This document shows, in pieces, positions 24,476 through 36,500 of a stretch of 64,000 nt of DNA. Source of the DNA: Eremophila alpestris peregrina (Eukaryota > Chordata > Aves > Passeriformes > Alaudidae); assembly GCA_009792885.1 (NCBI GenBank), contig WMCF01000089.1, positions 1,725,496-1,789,495 of the forward strand, read 5' to 3'. How positions within the stretch are numbered: the first letter of the stretch is position 1; each line of letters opens with the position of its first letter. The translations under genes and the position numbers were made by a program. The notes under the pieces are model-generated. The model ran no database searches and was not told the origin of the DNA. It saw only the letters and a program-made list of their open reading frames with translations.

Positions 24476-25132
24476 AGTGTTCCGTGTCACAAATTTCTCA
24501 TTGTAGAATACAATGCACTTTGAACCCATAATTTTATTGCATTCTCTGCAATAGTATCTATTGACAAACCTCCATCCATACTTGTCTTGATTATATACTT
24601 TTACTTCTATAGGAAGGTATATTGTATTTTCAAAGTTGTTTGCAAGGACCTGCTCCAGCAAGCTGCACTATCATGTTTAACCCTAAGTCTAAATATTTCT
24701 GTTCTTTCTTACATTCTGAGCACAAATTGATGAAATATTTTGTTTTGCCTGGATAGGAGATGATTAATTATTAATCTGCTTACCACACTGACCAGTTAAC
24801 TATAGACTTAATAACTTCCCTAGTTATATCTTGCAAAGCTAGTCCAAATATTTGCAGGGGTTTTTGCCAGTCTAATGACTACAGTAAAATAAGAACTCTG
24901 TTGTCTGTTGTTACCTAAAGTTATTTTCCTGAGTTGAAAATGTTCAAATGATGTATAGTTTAGCAGTGTGTGAATGAATATTGGAATGCAAAAAACTTCC
25001 TATATTTCTTTGCCTAAAATTTCTTCATAACATTCTGTATCAAAAGTCTCCAGCATCTTTTTTTTCAAATATCCTTACTAACACTTCAACAGGTTTTGGA
25101 AAGGTTGTTTGTTTGTTTGGGTGGGTTGATTT

Positions 25133-25134
<2 letters not shown>

Positions 25135-25174
<40 letters not shown>
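25135..25174. repeat. 40-base poly-T run
   Basis: An uninterrupted run of 40 T, followed by ATTTTT. Its length in the assembly may be unreliable. No retroposed sequence was recognised next to it. Confidence 0.95.
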
Positions 25175-25176
<2 letters not shown>

Positions 25177-28100
25177 TTTTCTGAAAAGATTTAGAGAAAG
25201 AAGAATAAATTATTTTGGATTTTAGTTGTTCACCATTGTGTAAGCTAACTCTTGCTCAAAATAGCAGCCCACACTAGATATGCAGATAGAACAAAGGTTT
25301 AGAGTGAAAGTAAAATGAGTTCAGCAGCAGATTGGGCTGTTCAAACATGAAAAAAAAGCAACAGCCAAAATTTATGGATACTAATCACTCCTGAATCCAA
25401 TGGAAGGCAGTAAAAGAGCTATCAGACTACCTTAATTAAGAAAACCTGTCTCTGTTTAAAAAGGTCATTTGAAAAGTTATTTTTAAATTATATTCCATGG
25501 AGCATTTCCTCAAGAATAACAAAGGAATACCACTCAGTTGTAGCCTGATTGGATGTAGAAGAGGTGTTATATTAAAATGTACAAGCAAAATCCTGAACAA
25601 AACCCTGCTCAGGCTGAGCAGGCAAGGGGGTTGAGAGCAAGGAAAAGGAGGTAAGGGTTGCCTTTTAGACTCTGCTTTTCCTATCAATGGATGATGAAAA
25701 AGTAAAATTCTGAATACTCAGATCCGTATACTCACATTTTTTTCCATACCAAAAATACTAAAATTATGCTAAAATTTGTACATTGATGTCTTCCAGCTAA
25801 ATACTTTACAGAACAAGACAGATATTGAAATCACATATTCCACAGAGTACTTTCTAAGGTGCAGCAATCATATTTTAAAAACTAATGCTATTTCAAAAGT
25901 ATGATATAAAGAAGACCTGTCACATTACAAATTTAATTCAGAATCAATTTTCCTACGGCAATGTAAGTTTGTCATAAACTACAAATCAGACCTGAAACAA
26001 AAAAGGAAAGACTTAGGAACAAAATTTTATAGAGCATGTCTATAGGCTGTTGCAATCACAAAAGTAATTGCATACCTTCAATAATGTAAAAAGAACATGA
26101 AGCATCCTTGTTGTTAGGAAAGATTCTGGAGGACCATCCAGTAAGAAACAATCGTCTGTACATAAGTTTTTGTCTGTGTAACTACTTTCTTCAAAAATTC
26201 TTCCTGCCTGGATAACTGTTTATTTTTGGCTTAAGCGTCAATCAAAATGCATGAGTGGGTCAGAAGTCGAAAACTATGCTGTGGGTTTGACATAATAGCA
26301 GGCTCCACTTGAGACCACTCGTCTCTGGTGAGAGAACAAATTGCTGCAAAACTGCCCTGGATTCCTGAGTGCGCAAAGTCCACACAGTCAATGAGCACAC
26401 CATTCCCTCTCCAGCCCTTTTGTCAAGCAGGAAGATAGTGTGGTCTGAGTGGTTGTCCTGAATGTCATTACACCTCCCACAGATCCCCACAATGCTTGGA
26501 TTTATTATCTCCCTTGTTCTGCACAAATTCAATAAATTATAAATGATGTAGCAGTAAACGGACTGCATGAGTTCTTTCAATTATTTTGATTCAGTTAGTT
26601 TCCTCCCATGTCAGGCTCCTCTGTGTGCTGGCATTGTAATATTGATGTGATAGTAACAGTAAAACTAAGTATGAGTTTGAAGTAAAATTTTAATAACTTT
26701 ACGGATTTTTAAACCTTATCCACAAAACACCTCAATTTTTTGTCACCCTGTTAAGTAACAGAATAATTAACAGATTTTCAGTAGCACGTCACTGATAGTT
26801 GGTTCTTAACAATGACATTAATTAGATACCAAAACCATCCAAAATCTTTGTCTTTTTTGGAGACGGAGATCTATGCAAAGGGAAAATCTAAATAATGAGG
26901 CATTATGTGTACCAAAAAATTCTATTTTTCTGAGCAAATTCACCTATGACATGGTAACTTAGATTATACAGCAAGCCTCAATAACACTTTTATCAATATT
27001 ACTACAAATCTCATTCTTCTGAATACAATTATTTGAAACCAGTGTACAATATGTCAAATTTCTTCTTTAAAGATTCCTAGGTACATGAAATACTAGTAAG
27101 CTGCTTGTGTTAGCCATATTTCCCATTGTGTGTTCAGGACTTTAAAAATCTCATTGATTTATGTGCAGAAAGAATCATTATAATTGCTGCTGCGTTTATC
27201 AGAAAGTGCATTAGCAGGCACAGTTTCTAATTCATGAATAAAAGATCCTGGACTTATTTTCTTTTCATATGGGAGCAGAAGAAGGAGAAGGAAAGATTAC
27301 TTTTCATACATCTCAAGAAAGCAGTAAAACACTTTTAGAAACAAAATTTGTTGCTCAAACCTTTCAGCGAAAAATAAATGGATTATTATTATTATTATAT
27401 TACAAGAAGAAAAAGAGGGAAAGCGGATGAGATTTTACGGGTGGAGAGAAGGGTATTTTAGCTATAAAATGTTGCATGTTACAAGCACAGAATACACAAG
27501 CCTTGGGGAACCTTGTTACACTTTCAGCAACATATATCATATCAGAAACCACTGACTCATGGGCCATGCACCTCAAGTCATAGCAATCATTGCTGTGCTT
27601 TATGCTGCTACCACAGCCTATTATAGGTATGACAGCTTTTTACCCTCATGAACAATCTGTCACCTCAGTGAAAGAAATCAAGCTTCTGAAGGAAATGTCC
27701 GGATTTTTTTCTTCTGCTTTGTTTTTTGTTTTTTTTTTTTCCTGATGACAGTAAGCAATCTGCTGTCAGTGCAATTTCACCAGTACTACTCTTGTCACTC
27801 TGAGGGAAAGAGCTGTTGCCTCCAAGTATATCCTGTGTGTTCTTAAGTTTTATCTCAACATCTGTTTCGTCTCTCTTAGAGAGGCTTTATTGCTTATGCA
27901 GAATGTTTTCCTGAACTGCGGTTAAAAGTAGCAAACCTGCAGGTTTGTGAGTATCCTGTAATTTGAACAAAATACATTTTTTTAAATGGTTGCAAATGCA
28001 CAGGTTCTAGAGGGCAAGTACATACTAAGTAAATTGCAGCTTAAAAAAAAATAGAAGGAGGGGACAAAAACTTCTACCATTTCAACAGCAAAACCTATTC

Positions 28101-28288
28101 CCATACAAGCTACTGAACTAACCTGAATTTGAATTATAAGCCTAAATGAAATTATGCGCAAAAGATTTATCAAGGTTTCTTCTTTTCTCGTGATCAACAA
28201 ATCCACGAAAGGGTGGCAATTTTGAACTTCTGATACCTAATTGATTGTAGTTTTGGATAAACTGATTAGAATCTTGGAAATTATACAA

Positions 28289-28340
28289 TTTATATATACA
28301 CATATAAATTTTATAAATATATATATATACATATATATAA
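28289..28340. repeat. AT-rich dinucleotide repeat
   Basis: Alternating TATATATACACATATAA-type sequence with two (AT)n blocks. Confidence 0.85.
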
Positions 28341-30759
28341 TTTTGTTTCCAACAAAACAGAGAACAGTAAATGATAAAAATTTTCTCTGACTTTGACTGG
28401 TGCCAGTTATCATAGGATGGCAAAATATCATCAGCTTAAACTATACTAATGAATTTAAAGTAACACTTCAGAAAACATATTGGTGCATACAATTCTTTCT
28501 CAGGATGGACAAGCACGTGTGAAAATTGAATCAGCATTGTCAGAAATTGTCATATGCTGTGTCTTTCTTCAAGGTAGCTGAACATTTCTTTCTTTCCTGA
28601 TTCTTCAGATGACCAATTTTGACTTTATCTTCTTTACAGTAGTGTAGAAGTGTTCCACTGGCTAACAAAAGTAGCAGGCAAAATAGTTTGTTGACCTTTG
28701 GGGAAATGCTTACACCCCGGTCTCAGTAGGGTTTCCCTTTGCACCGATGTGTGAGTGATTGTGCCTGCCTCACCTCTGCTCTCTGTGGTCATACTCTGGT
28801 TACCTGTCCATCTGCTGCTCCCTGTGCTGGTTTGGGTTCATTCTCCTGCACACGTATTTGGACAGTTTGAGGAAACTTGAATATGTGATAGAGGTCAGGA
28901 AGGTCCCTCTACCTCCCTGTTGTTGTGTTCAGAGCAGTAGTAAGTTGCTACCAGGGGAGTGGGGATAGAGTATAAATGAGAAATACAATAAATGAGAAAT
29001 ATTTCTGCTTCCTGCATGAAACCCTGTGTGAATGAAAGTCTTGACTGATACCCTTAAGGAACAGAAAAAAAATAAATTGGGAGGAGAAAAAAAACAACCT
29101 GAAGACACAGCTAGAGACACTAGCCCTCCTAGTACTTTGGAAATACAGCAAGAAGAGTTATTCTGGCTGTGGTTAAGGAATGATTGATGTTTCCCTATGA
29201 TGAGGATAGGGATTTGCATCCAGGCTAGACAATCACATATTTCATGGTGTTTACTTCATGTAAATGAACTCTTGGGATGAAGCAGGAAACTCAGACCCCT
29301 GGAGCTGATTTGGTAGCACATGATCACTGTACAGATAGTTTAGGAAAACCCAAGGTGTTTGAAAGAGATCTAAAGCCAAGTTAAAAAGAAAAACAAAGAT
29401 TGTTTTTTCTGTTAATTTTACCATATTTTTGGCTTAAAAAAATTAGATTTTTGGGGTTTTTTTTTCTTTGTTTCTTTTATTTTATTTTGCTCTTTTCATT
29501 TGAATAAGAGATTTTTGGGGTTTATCATATTATTAATTTAAATTCTGAAACATTTCCAAGAAAACAAGATCAGAAAACTTTATCTGAAGTTATGTTTTCA
29601 GCTCTTGTAATTAAATTGTAAATAAAATTCTGTTTTTCAGACAATCATATAGACTTACAATGGCATAGTAAGTCTAATAATGACATTTTATAAATACATT
29701 CAGTGTTGTTGTTTTTTTCCTTAGTAGATAACTGATCAGCAAGGTAGTGTGTCACTGCACAAAACTTGTGTATGAGCTGGAAAGCCATAGGCAAGAAATG
29801 CTGCATTTGAATAGGAGTTCTCTAGATTAGTCTTGAAAATCTCCCATGAGAGCTTGCATTGTCCCCACTAACCACAGACTCTTGGAATTGCCCAGGGGTT
29901 TTACATTACTCAGATATGTTCAGGGATTCCATTAATATGAACCTTAAATGGCTTTCTACAACCTGTCTCTTCATTCATATATTACTGAATGTCCCCGCTG
30001 TATTGTACATGTAGTTGTTTTTTATTTCAAAAATGAAATTGCAGAATTTTTGTGAGCACTTGCAGTATTCTGCTACTGAAACATAACTGATGCATGAAGG
30101 AGATGTTAGCAGCAAAAGCAGCAACAGCAGATGCTGCATGCTGGGAGTTGTGTGAGACCTTGTGAGGTCCACAGGGAGTATCTGAGGGGATTTCTGAGTT
30201 CTTATCTCCCTTAATTTGTATGTGTGTAGGGACAAATTGGAAGCTCAAAGGTCTCCCAGGAGAGGTGGGTGACAGATGGGCGGTGTCCCCATTACCAGTT
30301 TAAACGGTTGGGAGCTGCACATAACATGCCCAGATGGATCACCAGCAAACAGGGTAGGCACAGAAAATGGAAGTGGCATGGCAGTGTTCTTGTCAGCTCT
30401 TGTGGAAAGGTGTGCAGAAAGGGCTGTGTGCTCTGCCAGTTTTTGGGTTGCTGTGTGCTCTGTGGGTCCACTGGTTTAGGCTGCAAACCCAGCAAGTGAG
30501 CCAGCAAACTGTGACTGTGCAAGTCTATCCAGCAGTCTGAGGTGTTCAGAGAATAAAGGGCTTCTTAATCTATGTTTGTATGTTAAAAGCATGGTGGTAA
30601 AAATGACCTATTGGTGTCTGCAGCTGACAGGAAGCAGCTATCTAGCAGGTTAGAATGTGATGGGTGGAGGTGTCACCAGGACAGACTTATTTAGGGAAGC
30701 TGCTGTTCAGGCGCAGGGCCATAAAAACTGTGTTGTTGCCCACTGGGTAGAAGAAGGTG

Positions 30760-31590
30760 GAAGATCCACCTGCACAAAGTGAAGTCACTTAAGCAGTTAA
30801 TGGAGGAGGAGCTGCAGAAGGAAGCAATCAGGTTACACTGTACAAAGGAGAGAGGACCAGAAGTAAGGTAATTATCTGAAGCAGGAACAAGTAGTAAAGA
30901 CCTGACTCCCCAAGGGCTACCAAATAAGCTTGACAGTGAATACACAACACCTCAGAGGAGGAGGGGCCACGGTTTTTGGTCATTCATGGGAACAGGATAT
31001 CTCTTCACTCTCTCCTAATATGTATGAACTAGCAAAATGTATGAAACCTTGACAGTTGCCAAGATCAGTGGGCAAGATTCACAGGCAGAAACTGTGCTTT
31101 CAGCTCATAATTAAAACTGCAAAAGAAAGTGGTGAGTGCTCGTGGTGGGTGACTTTTGACTGGCACAGAGACACTCATCTGTAGACCTGATATACATTTA
31201 AGGGAAATCTGCAACTTGCCAGGAGACAGGAACCAATTTTCTGTACAGAGACTGCCACACCTGGTTAAAAGGACAGACTACTGTCCTCTACATCTTTTCC
31301 ATGTGGGCAAAAATACAAGCAAAACTTATGGTAAATCACCAGGACTTCAGAGCCCTCAAGGCCCAAGTGAAGGGACAGATGTTCAAGAGATCTTGTACGC
31401 TATCTTGCCAGTCAGGAGCCAGGGCGCAGCTGATGTATTATGCAGATAAATACCTGGCTTTGTGGCTGATTTTGCTGTTAGGTTCTTGGAAGAATAAAGC
31501 CTATTGGATGGAGATTGGATCATCTTATTTAGTAAAGGCATGAAAATCTTTATTAGCAGATTGGCTAAGTGAATTGTGTTTTAAACTAAG
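30760..31590 (+). pseudogene. CR1 ORF1 relic (coiled coil plus SGNH-type esterase)
   Basis: CR1 ORF1 proteins carry a coiled coil and, in many vertebrate lineages, a C-terminal SGNH/GDSL-like esterase domain. Here KQLMEEELQKEAIRLHC at about 30791-30841 is the coiled-coil part. The esterase follows: VLVVGD at 31139-31156, then GTETLICRPDIHLREICNLPG and RLPHLVKRTDYCPLHLFHVGKN, and a C-terminal block corresponding to DGIHLSQRGKRIL, ending at TTTAAACTAA (31582-31591). The GD-S nucleophile block reads GDF followed at once by a stop, and a small deletion shifts frame before GTET, so the presumed catalytic serine is gone. This is a relic only. Confidence 0.75.
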
Positions 31591-31815
31591 AAACTTGGGG
31601 CTGTGGTCTACAGCTGTGTCAGAGTCTGTCTGAGATCCCTCATTTGCCTCATAACTATCTTCAAAGGGTCTCATGGTCCAAGACCCCAGACTCCGTACCT
31701 CTGGCCTGTACAGGGGGGAAAAGCCTGCCAAAACTTGCAGGTGTGTGCGTTCACTGGACCAGAGATTGGGAACAATGGACTGAGCTCATATTTACTCTGG
31801 TTTGTCCTGTTCCTG

Positions 31816-32274
31816 TGTATGGGTCGAAACTACTCCAAAGCATCGCACTGCCTACACTACACAATGGCCAGGTGCAGCAGGTTTTGAACATTGGCAACCC
31901 TGTGCAGCCAAGCTGCACCACCCCCCCCACCCCCACCTTGGCCAAATGCCTTTCGCTCCGAGAAGACCTATAAAGACTGTAGATTTTGGGACCCTACTTT
32001 GTACGTACCCCATGGAAGGAAGACGTATCTATGGGAACATTGTCTCGAGGATTCCGGCTCTTTTCTGTGGTAGCTATTGATCCCTTTCCCCCTCTTTTCT
32101 CTCTCTTTTCTCTCTTTTCCTTTTTCCTCTCCCTCTATAGCATAATTGTTGTTGGCACTAAATAAAGTGCATTGTTGATGAAACTGGTTTTGTCCCTGTG
32201 CTGCGTCTTCTGCGCTCTGAGATCCTCCCTAAACGAACCTATCAGGACCCCGCAGACCCCTGTGGACCTTGACA
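31816..32274 (+). mobile_element. Solo ERV LTR with 4-bp duplication inside CR1
   Basis: A 459-bp LTR, TGTATGGG..CTTGACA, flanked by a 4-bp direct repeat CCTG (31812-31815 and 32275-32278). A TATAAAG box lies at 31969-31975 and AATAAA at 32161-32166, followed by about 110 bp of U5-like sequence, giving plus orientation. A polypyrimidine tract (32080-32140) precedes the poly(A) signal. Excising it makes the CR1 spacer continuous. A 4-bp duplication fits class I (gamma-like, ERV1) elements. The left edge was inferred from the duplication, so it carries some uncertainty. No primer-binding site follows, so it is a solo LTR. Confidence 0.72.
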
Positions 32275-32459
32275 CCTGTATATCCACAAACCATGAGCTA
32301 GTTGAATGCACCTACAAGTTCATTCTTCACTACCAGATTATTGAAGAATGATCATCAGCTCTTTCCAAACTCAAGAGTATTATGTACAACCAGCTTAAGT
32401 GCAGGTATACCAACACATACAACCTGGGAAACAGACAGGAGGGAGCCCTGTGCCCAGTT

Positions 32460-33210
32460 TGAGATTTCAGACGTCATATGAATCACAGAAACATGATTGG
32501 AAAAGGCACATGATTGGATATCTGTGATAGATGGCTATAAAATCTTTTGGAAAGATAAGAAGGGAAGAAGGAGAGCTGGAGTTGTGCTTTCTGTAAAAGA
32601 GGTAATGTGGAGATATGGAGGTAGAGAGAGATCATGAATGTTCTTGGGATCAAAACTGAAGTAATGATCACCATGGGGGAATCTTTTGTTTGATTTCCAT
32701 TATTGATCTCCCAATCTGAGTGACAAGGCCAACAGAATCTTCCCTTAACTGCTCAGAAAAGTCTTGAGTCAACAGAACCTTGTCCTCATGACCAATTTCA
32801 GTTACCTTGACTTGGTTTGCTAAAAGTACACAGCTCTTCCAATAACAAGATATTCACCAGATTAATGGAAATAATTAAACTCCTTTCTGATACAGATATT
32901 GGAAATGCAGATTATGGACAAAGTATTGCTGGATTTACTGCTCATAAACTGAGCAAATTTAACTTGACAACATAACTTCAAACTGTATCCTTGGATACAG
33001 CAATCATAACATTGTGAATTGAAAAATACTACTGAATACACTGAAAACCAGTAGTAGAGAAAACACCTTGGGTTTTTGAGGACAGAACTTGATTATCGTA
33101 AGACACCAGCTGTGAAAGAGTCCATGGGAAGCAGCCATGGAGGGCAAAGTAGCTTGTGTGTGCTGAGAGTTATTCAAGAGCAACCTCCTGAAAGAACAAA
33201 GGGAAGCTGC
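32460..33210 (+). pseudogene. CR1 ORF2 endonuclease relic
   Basis: This is decayed sequence for the APE-type endonuclease that nicks target DNA for CR1. Readable patches are GATGGCTATAAAATCTTTTGG (DGYKIFW, matching DGYKLFR), a patch reading RPPNLSDKANRIF-like text with stops at 32700-32745, LSQQNLVLM followed by a decayed GDFN box (32770-32800), and the SNHNIVNF block at about 33002-33020, where the catalytic SDH motif of APE endonucleases reads SNH. The text after it (33070-33210) is the EN-RT linker. Frameshifts and stops are frequent. Confidence 0.65.
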
Positions 33211-33411
33211 AAGGAGGTTGAAGGTTCTCTCTTCACAAGGAACCAGATGAAGAAGACCTGGGGAATTTGGTATAAGTTGCACTGGAAGAGGATTCATCTC
33301 AATATAAGAAAGAATTTTTTTACAGTAAGATCAATCATTCATGGAACATCCTCCCCAAGGGAGACAATAAAGACACCTGGATGTTTTCAAGATGTGATGG
33401 GACAGAGATGA

Positions 33412-33431
33412 TGAATAGATGGATAGACAGA

Positions 33432-33463
<32 letters not shown>

Positions 33464-33470
33464 TAGATAA
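33412..33470. repeat. GATA/GACA microsatellite within CR1 3' region
   Basis: About 14 tetranucleotide units of GATA, GATG and GACA type that interrupt the CR1 3' sequence. Confidence 0.95.
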
Positions 33471-33555
33471 TGTGATCCAAACTCTGTTTCCCATGAAAAA
33501 TTGGACTAGATGTTTATTTGAGGTCACTCCTAACCAGATCTGGTATATATTTCTA

Positions 33556-36500
33556 TCTATTTACATCCCATTCCTCTATTTTCAAGAGAGAGAAATGTGG
33601 TACTGAACACATGCTGTTTTACAGGATATGCTCAAAAATGTATAAAATTTATTATTCCAAAATACAAATCTCTATTTTTTGTATCTTCAAATTACATATC
33701 AATTTGCCAGACTAGATTATATTTTGTATTATATTTAAGTCTGATTTGATTACTTTCTTGGAATCTGAGCATGTGAGAAAGTGAAAGCAACCACTGTAAA
33801 CAAATATAATTTGTTTATTTAGTTCTCTAACAGGATTTCCTATGTTTCAAAGTCAGTTAAATAGATGTTTAATAGAATGAATTTGGAGGAATCAGTATAA
33901 GGATCCATATAAATGGAGCCCCTCCTCATTGGTTTGTTGAGCTTTTTAGGAGGTAGAAACATCTGTGTTTGTCTCAGCGATTAAACTTCTGAAGACTTTG
34001 GTAAAACAGAATTTAACACTTATTTTTATGTTTTCTTTCATCAGCTGAAATAGTCATGAACAAAAATAACCAGACTTATCCCACCTTAGAGTGAAAAATT
34101 CTTCCACATTGGGAAATGGAGTAATCTATACTTATGTTTTGCGTCTACAGCTCACCATACTAGGAAGCAGTACAAATGTCTTCAAGACATGCATTCCTCA
34201 CTATCTACTAATGATTCTGATATTATTTTTCTTCTCTTCAAGATATTCTTGCTCATTGTTCACTATACATTTCTGAATATATATGAAGATAACATTTCCT
34301 CATACACTGGAACATTTACAACATCATCTGGTAAAAAATATATATGCAACAAATACATAGTACTAAAAACTTTTGCTTGGAAAATAAAATGTTATATGCC
34401 TATGAATCTGCTGTGGATATTGCTGCAATTAGCATTTTCCTGTAAAAGTTGTAACCCAGGGAAGTTAATTGGAAATTATGGATATTCACCCTTATAAATA
34501 TTTAAAGAAAGAAAGATTATGGAATGGTTTCATTGCTTTTGGAAAAATTAATTTTTATATCTATGAACAACAAATGCGTATAGCAGCACTTTCAGTGCCA
34601 GCAAAACTCTTATACTTAGTACATTCCCAGTGGTTTGCTGGGTTTTTGATGACAGTCCCTTGCAAGACATGAGAAATTTTAGATTTATCGAAACAGCAAC
34701 AGAAGATACTCCCAGTTCATTTCTTCATAAGCTCAATTATTATTTTTTATGTTCAGACTTAATAATTAAGCTTACAAATCAAAGCAGTCAGAATTCTGAA
34801 ATTGAAGGACTTAGAAGCTGAAAAGCAGTACCATACATCTTGCTTGTGCAGATTATCATGCAGTCTTTAAGCAAACAGTTTTTAAACACAGTCTTTGAGC
34901 ACACAGTCCAGCAATGAAAGGGCCCCTTTAGTATATCCAGGCTGCCCTGGCTTTAAAATATATCAGAATTGCTGAATCCAGGAGGATATTGCCTATATGC
35001 TTCAGGTCAACTTGTTGAATAACCCTGAGTTTATGAATGAATGTGTCAAACACTGCTTCAGTCCAGTGGGAGAAACAAGAAGAAAAACTGATGCTTCATC
35101 TGGAGCAGCTGAGCAATTTTTGGTGGCAGTTCTGCTACAGGGCTTCTATGGGATCCTTGACAAATGATTAAAACTGGGCTTTGCAGCATGTAGTTTGTTC
35201 TGCTCCAGAAGATGATTTGTAGAAGTGTTTACTAAGGAAAACCACAAACTGGCTAAAATTATAAGTAACCTGAAAAATCAAAGCACAGATCTTCAAACGA
35301 TGAAAGGTACATTAAACCACACGGAGCTTTACACAGCTGATGAGAGACCACTACCAATATTGTAACATAACACATGCCTGCAATCTGGATATGCACCTGT
35401 ATGTCAGCATTCTGTGCATGTCTAATTTGGAAGCCAAGAGAATTTTTTTTCACCCTGAGAACAAAAATTAAATGGAAGTGCTCAGCAGCTGTGAGGAGAC
35501 TTTCACTGCTTAGAGCAGTATGCAAATCAAAGCAGAATAATTTTTGAAACCTTCATTCATAAAGTTGTGGAAGCTGAAAATAGCCATCAAATTCTTACTG
35601 GCAGCAGTCTCAGTTGTACAGAGTCCCATACTTTTATCTTCATTCCCTCAAAGTTCAATGAGTCCAAATAATGACTGATATAATCCGGATTAAATTTGGA
35701 TTTCTCCTCATCAGATTTACAAATGGAAGTATCATGCAAAGTTTCATGCCCAGACACACTTAAACAGCAGATTTATATCACCTATAATCCACTCATGGAT
35801 TTTTGTCTAAATTGGGTGGAATGCCCTATTCTGTTATAGAGACAGCAAGTATGAACCTTTAGCATCTTAGAACAGCCAATTTGCTACACCTGAGTAGAAA
35901 TTAGTGTGTTTATTTAAAACACTTAAAGCCAGAAAATACTGGTTCTATGGACACACCTCAATCTAATTTAAACAGAAGTAAAATGACTGTGTCCCTTTGA
36001 AAGGACTGCCACTGTATAACCTCGCAATATCTCTGTGTTCAATCACCTCCCCATCCCAAACCTCTCTCTTCACAGAGCTCAATTTCTCATTGCTCTGTGT
36101 GGAAGAAACATTGATCTCACATTTTTGTAAGACCAATCCAATTTTGACCAACCCAATTTTAACCTATCTTTACATTCAGCTTCAGCTGAAATCAAGATGT
36201 TCAACTGTGCCATAGCTCATGCATGACAAGCCTTCATCTAACTGCATTAGTTCCAGTCATTTGAGATTTGGACGTCATTCTTGATCTGTTCTGACGTTTC
36301 ATGAACAGCAGCCAGCAGGGGAATGGGAAGGCCATTTCAGTGTTATTGCTCAGGCTCTAGATAGCAGAGTTTATATTCAATGTTACTTCAACACCAAGGA
36401 GTTCTTTCCATTGTGATGCAATATGTTATTTCTAAATTCACCAATAAGATAAATTCATCAATAAGATACATATTTAATATGGACAATCAGATTTCAAATG

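Larger units (their letters stand above)
24476..30259. other. Unique AT-rich sequence with homopolymer and microsatellites
   Basis: No gene or clear mobile element is seen. It contains a 40-base T run (25135-25174), an (ATT)n tract at 27383-27398 and an AT-rich repeat at 28289-28340. A slightly GC-richer block at 28690-28970, followed by GAGTATAAATGAG, may be an old repeat, but I cannot name it. Confidence 0.5.
30690..33555 (+). mobile_element. Old, nearly complete CR1 LINE (ORF1, endonuclease, 3' end)
   Basis: Most CR1 copies are cut short at the 5' end; this one keeps both ORFs in order. ORF1 traces run from about 30760 to 31590, the ORF1-ORF2 spacer from there to about 32400, the ORF2 endonuclease from about 32460 to 33200, and the 3' region from 33258 to 33555, ending near TTGGACTAGATG..GAGGTCACTCCTAACC. 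The RT domain is missing between about 33200 and 33258. A 459-bp LTR interrupts the spacer (31816-32274) and a GATA/GACA microsatellite has grown in the 3' region. The 5' UTR may extend back to about 30260, but that part is not secure. Decay is heavy. The type resembles CR1-E/F. Confidence 0.8.

Noticed and set aside
28690..29010. Possible LTR with TATA box (GAGTATAAATGAG)
   Set aside because: No terminal motif, poly(A) signal spacing or target-site duplication could be found; composition alone is not enough.
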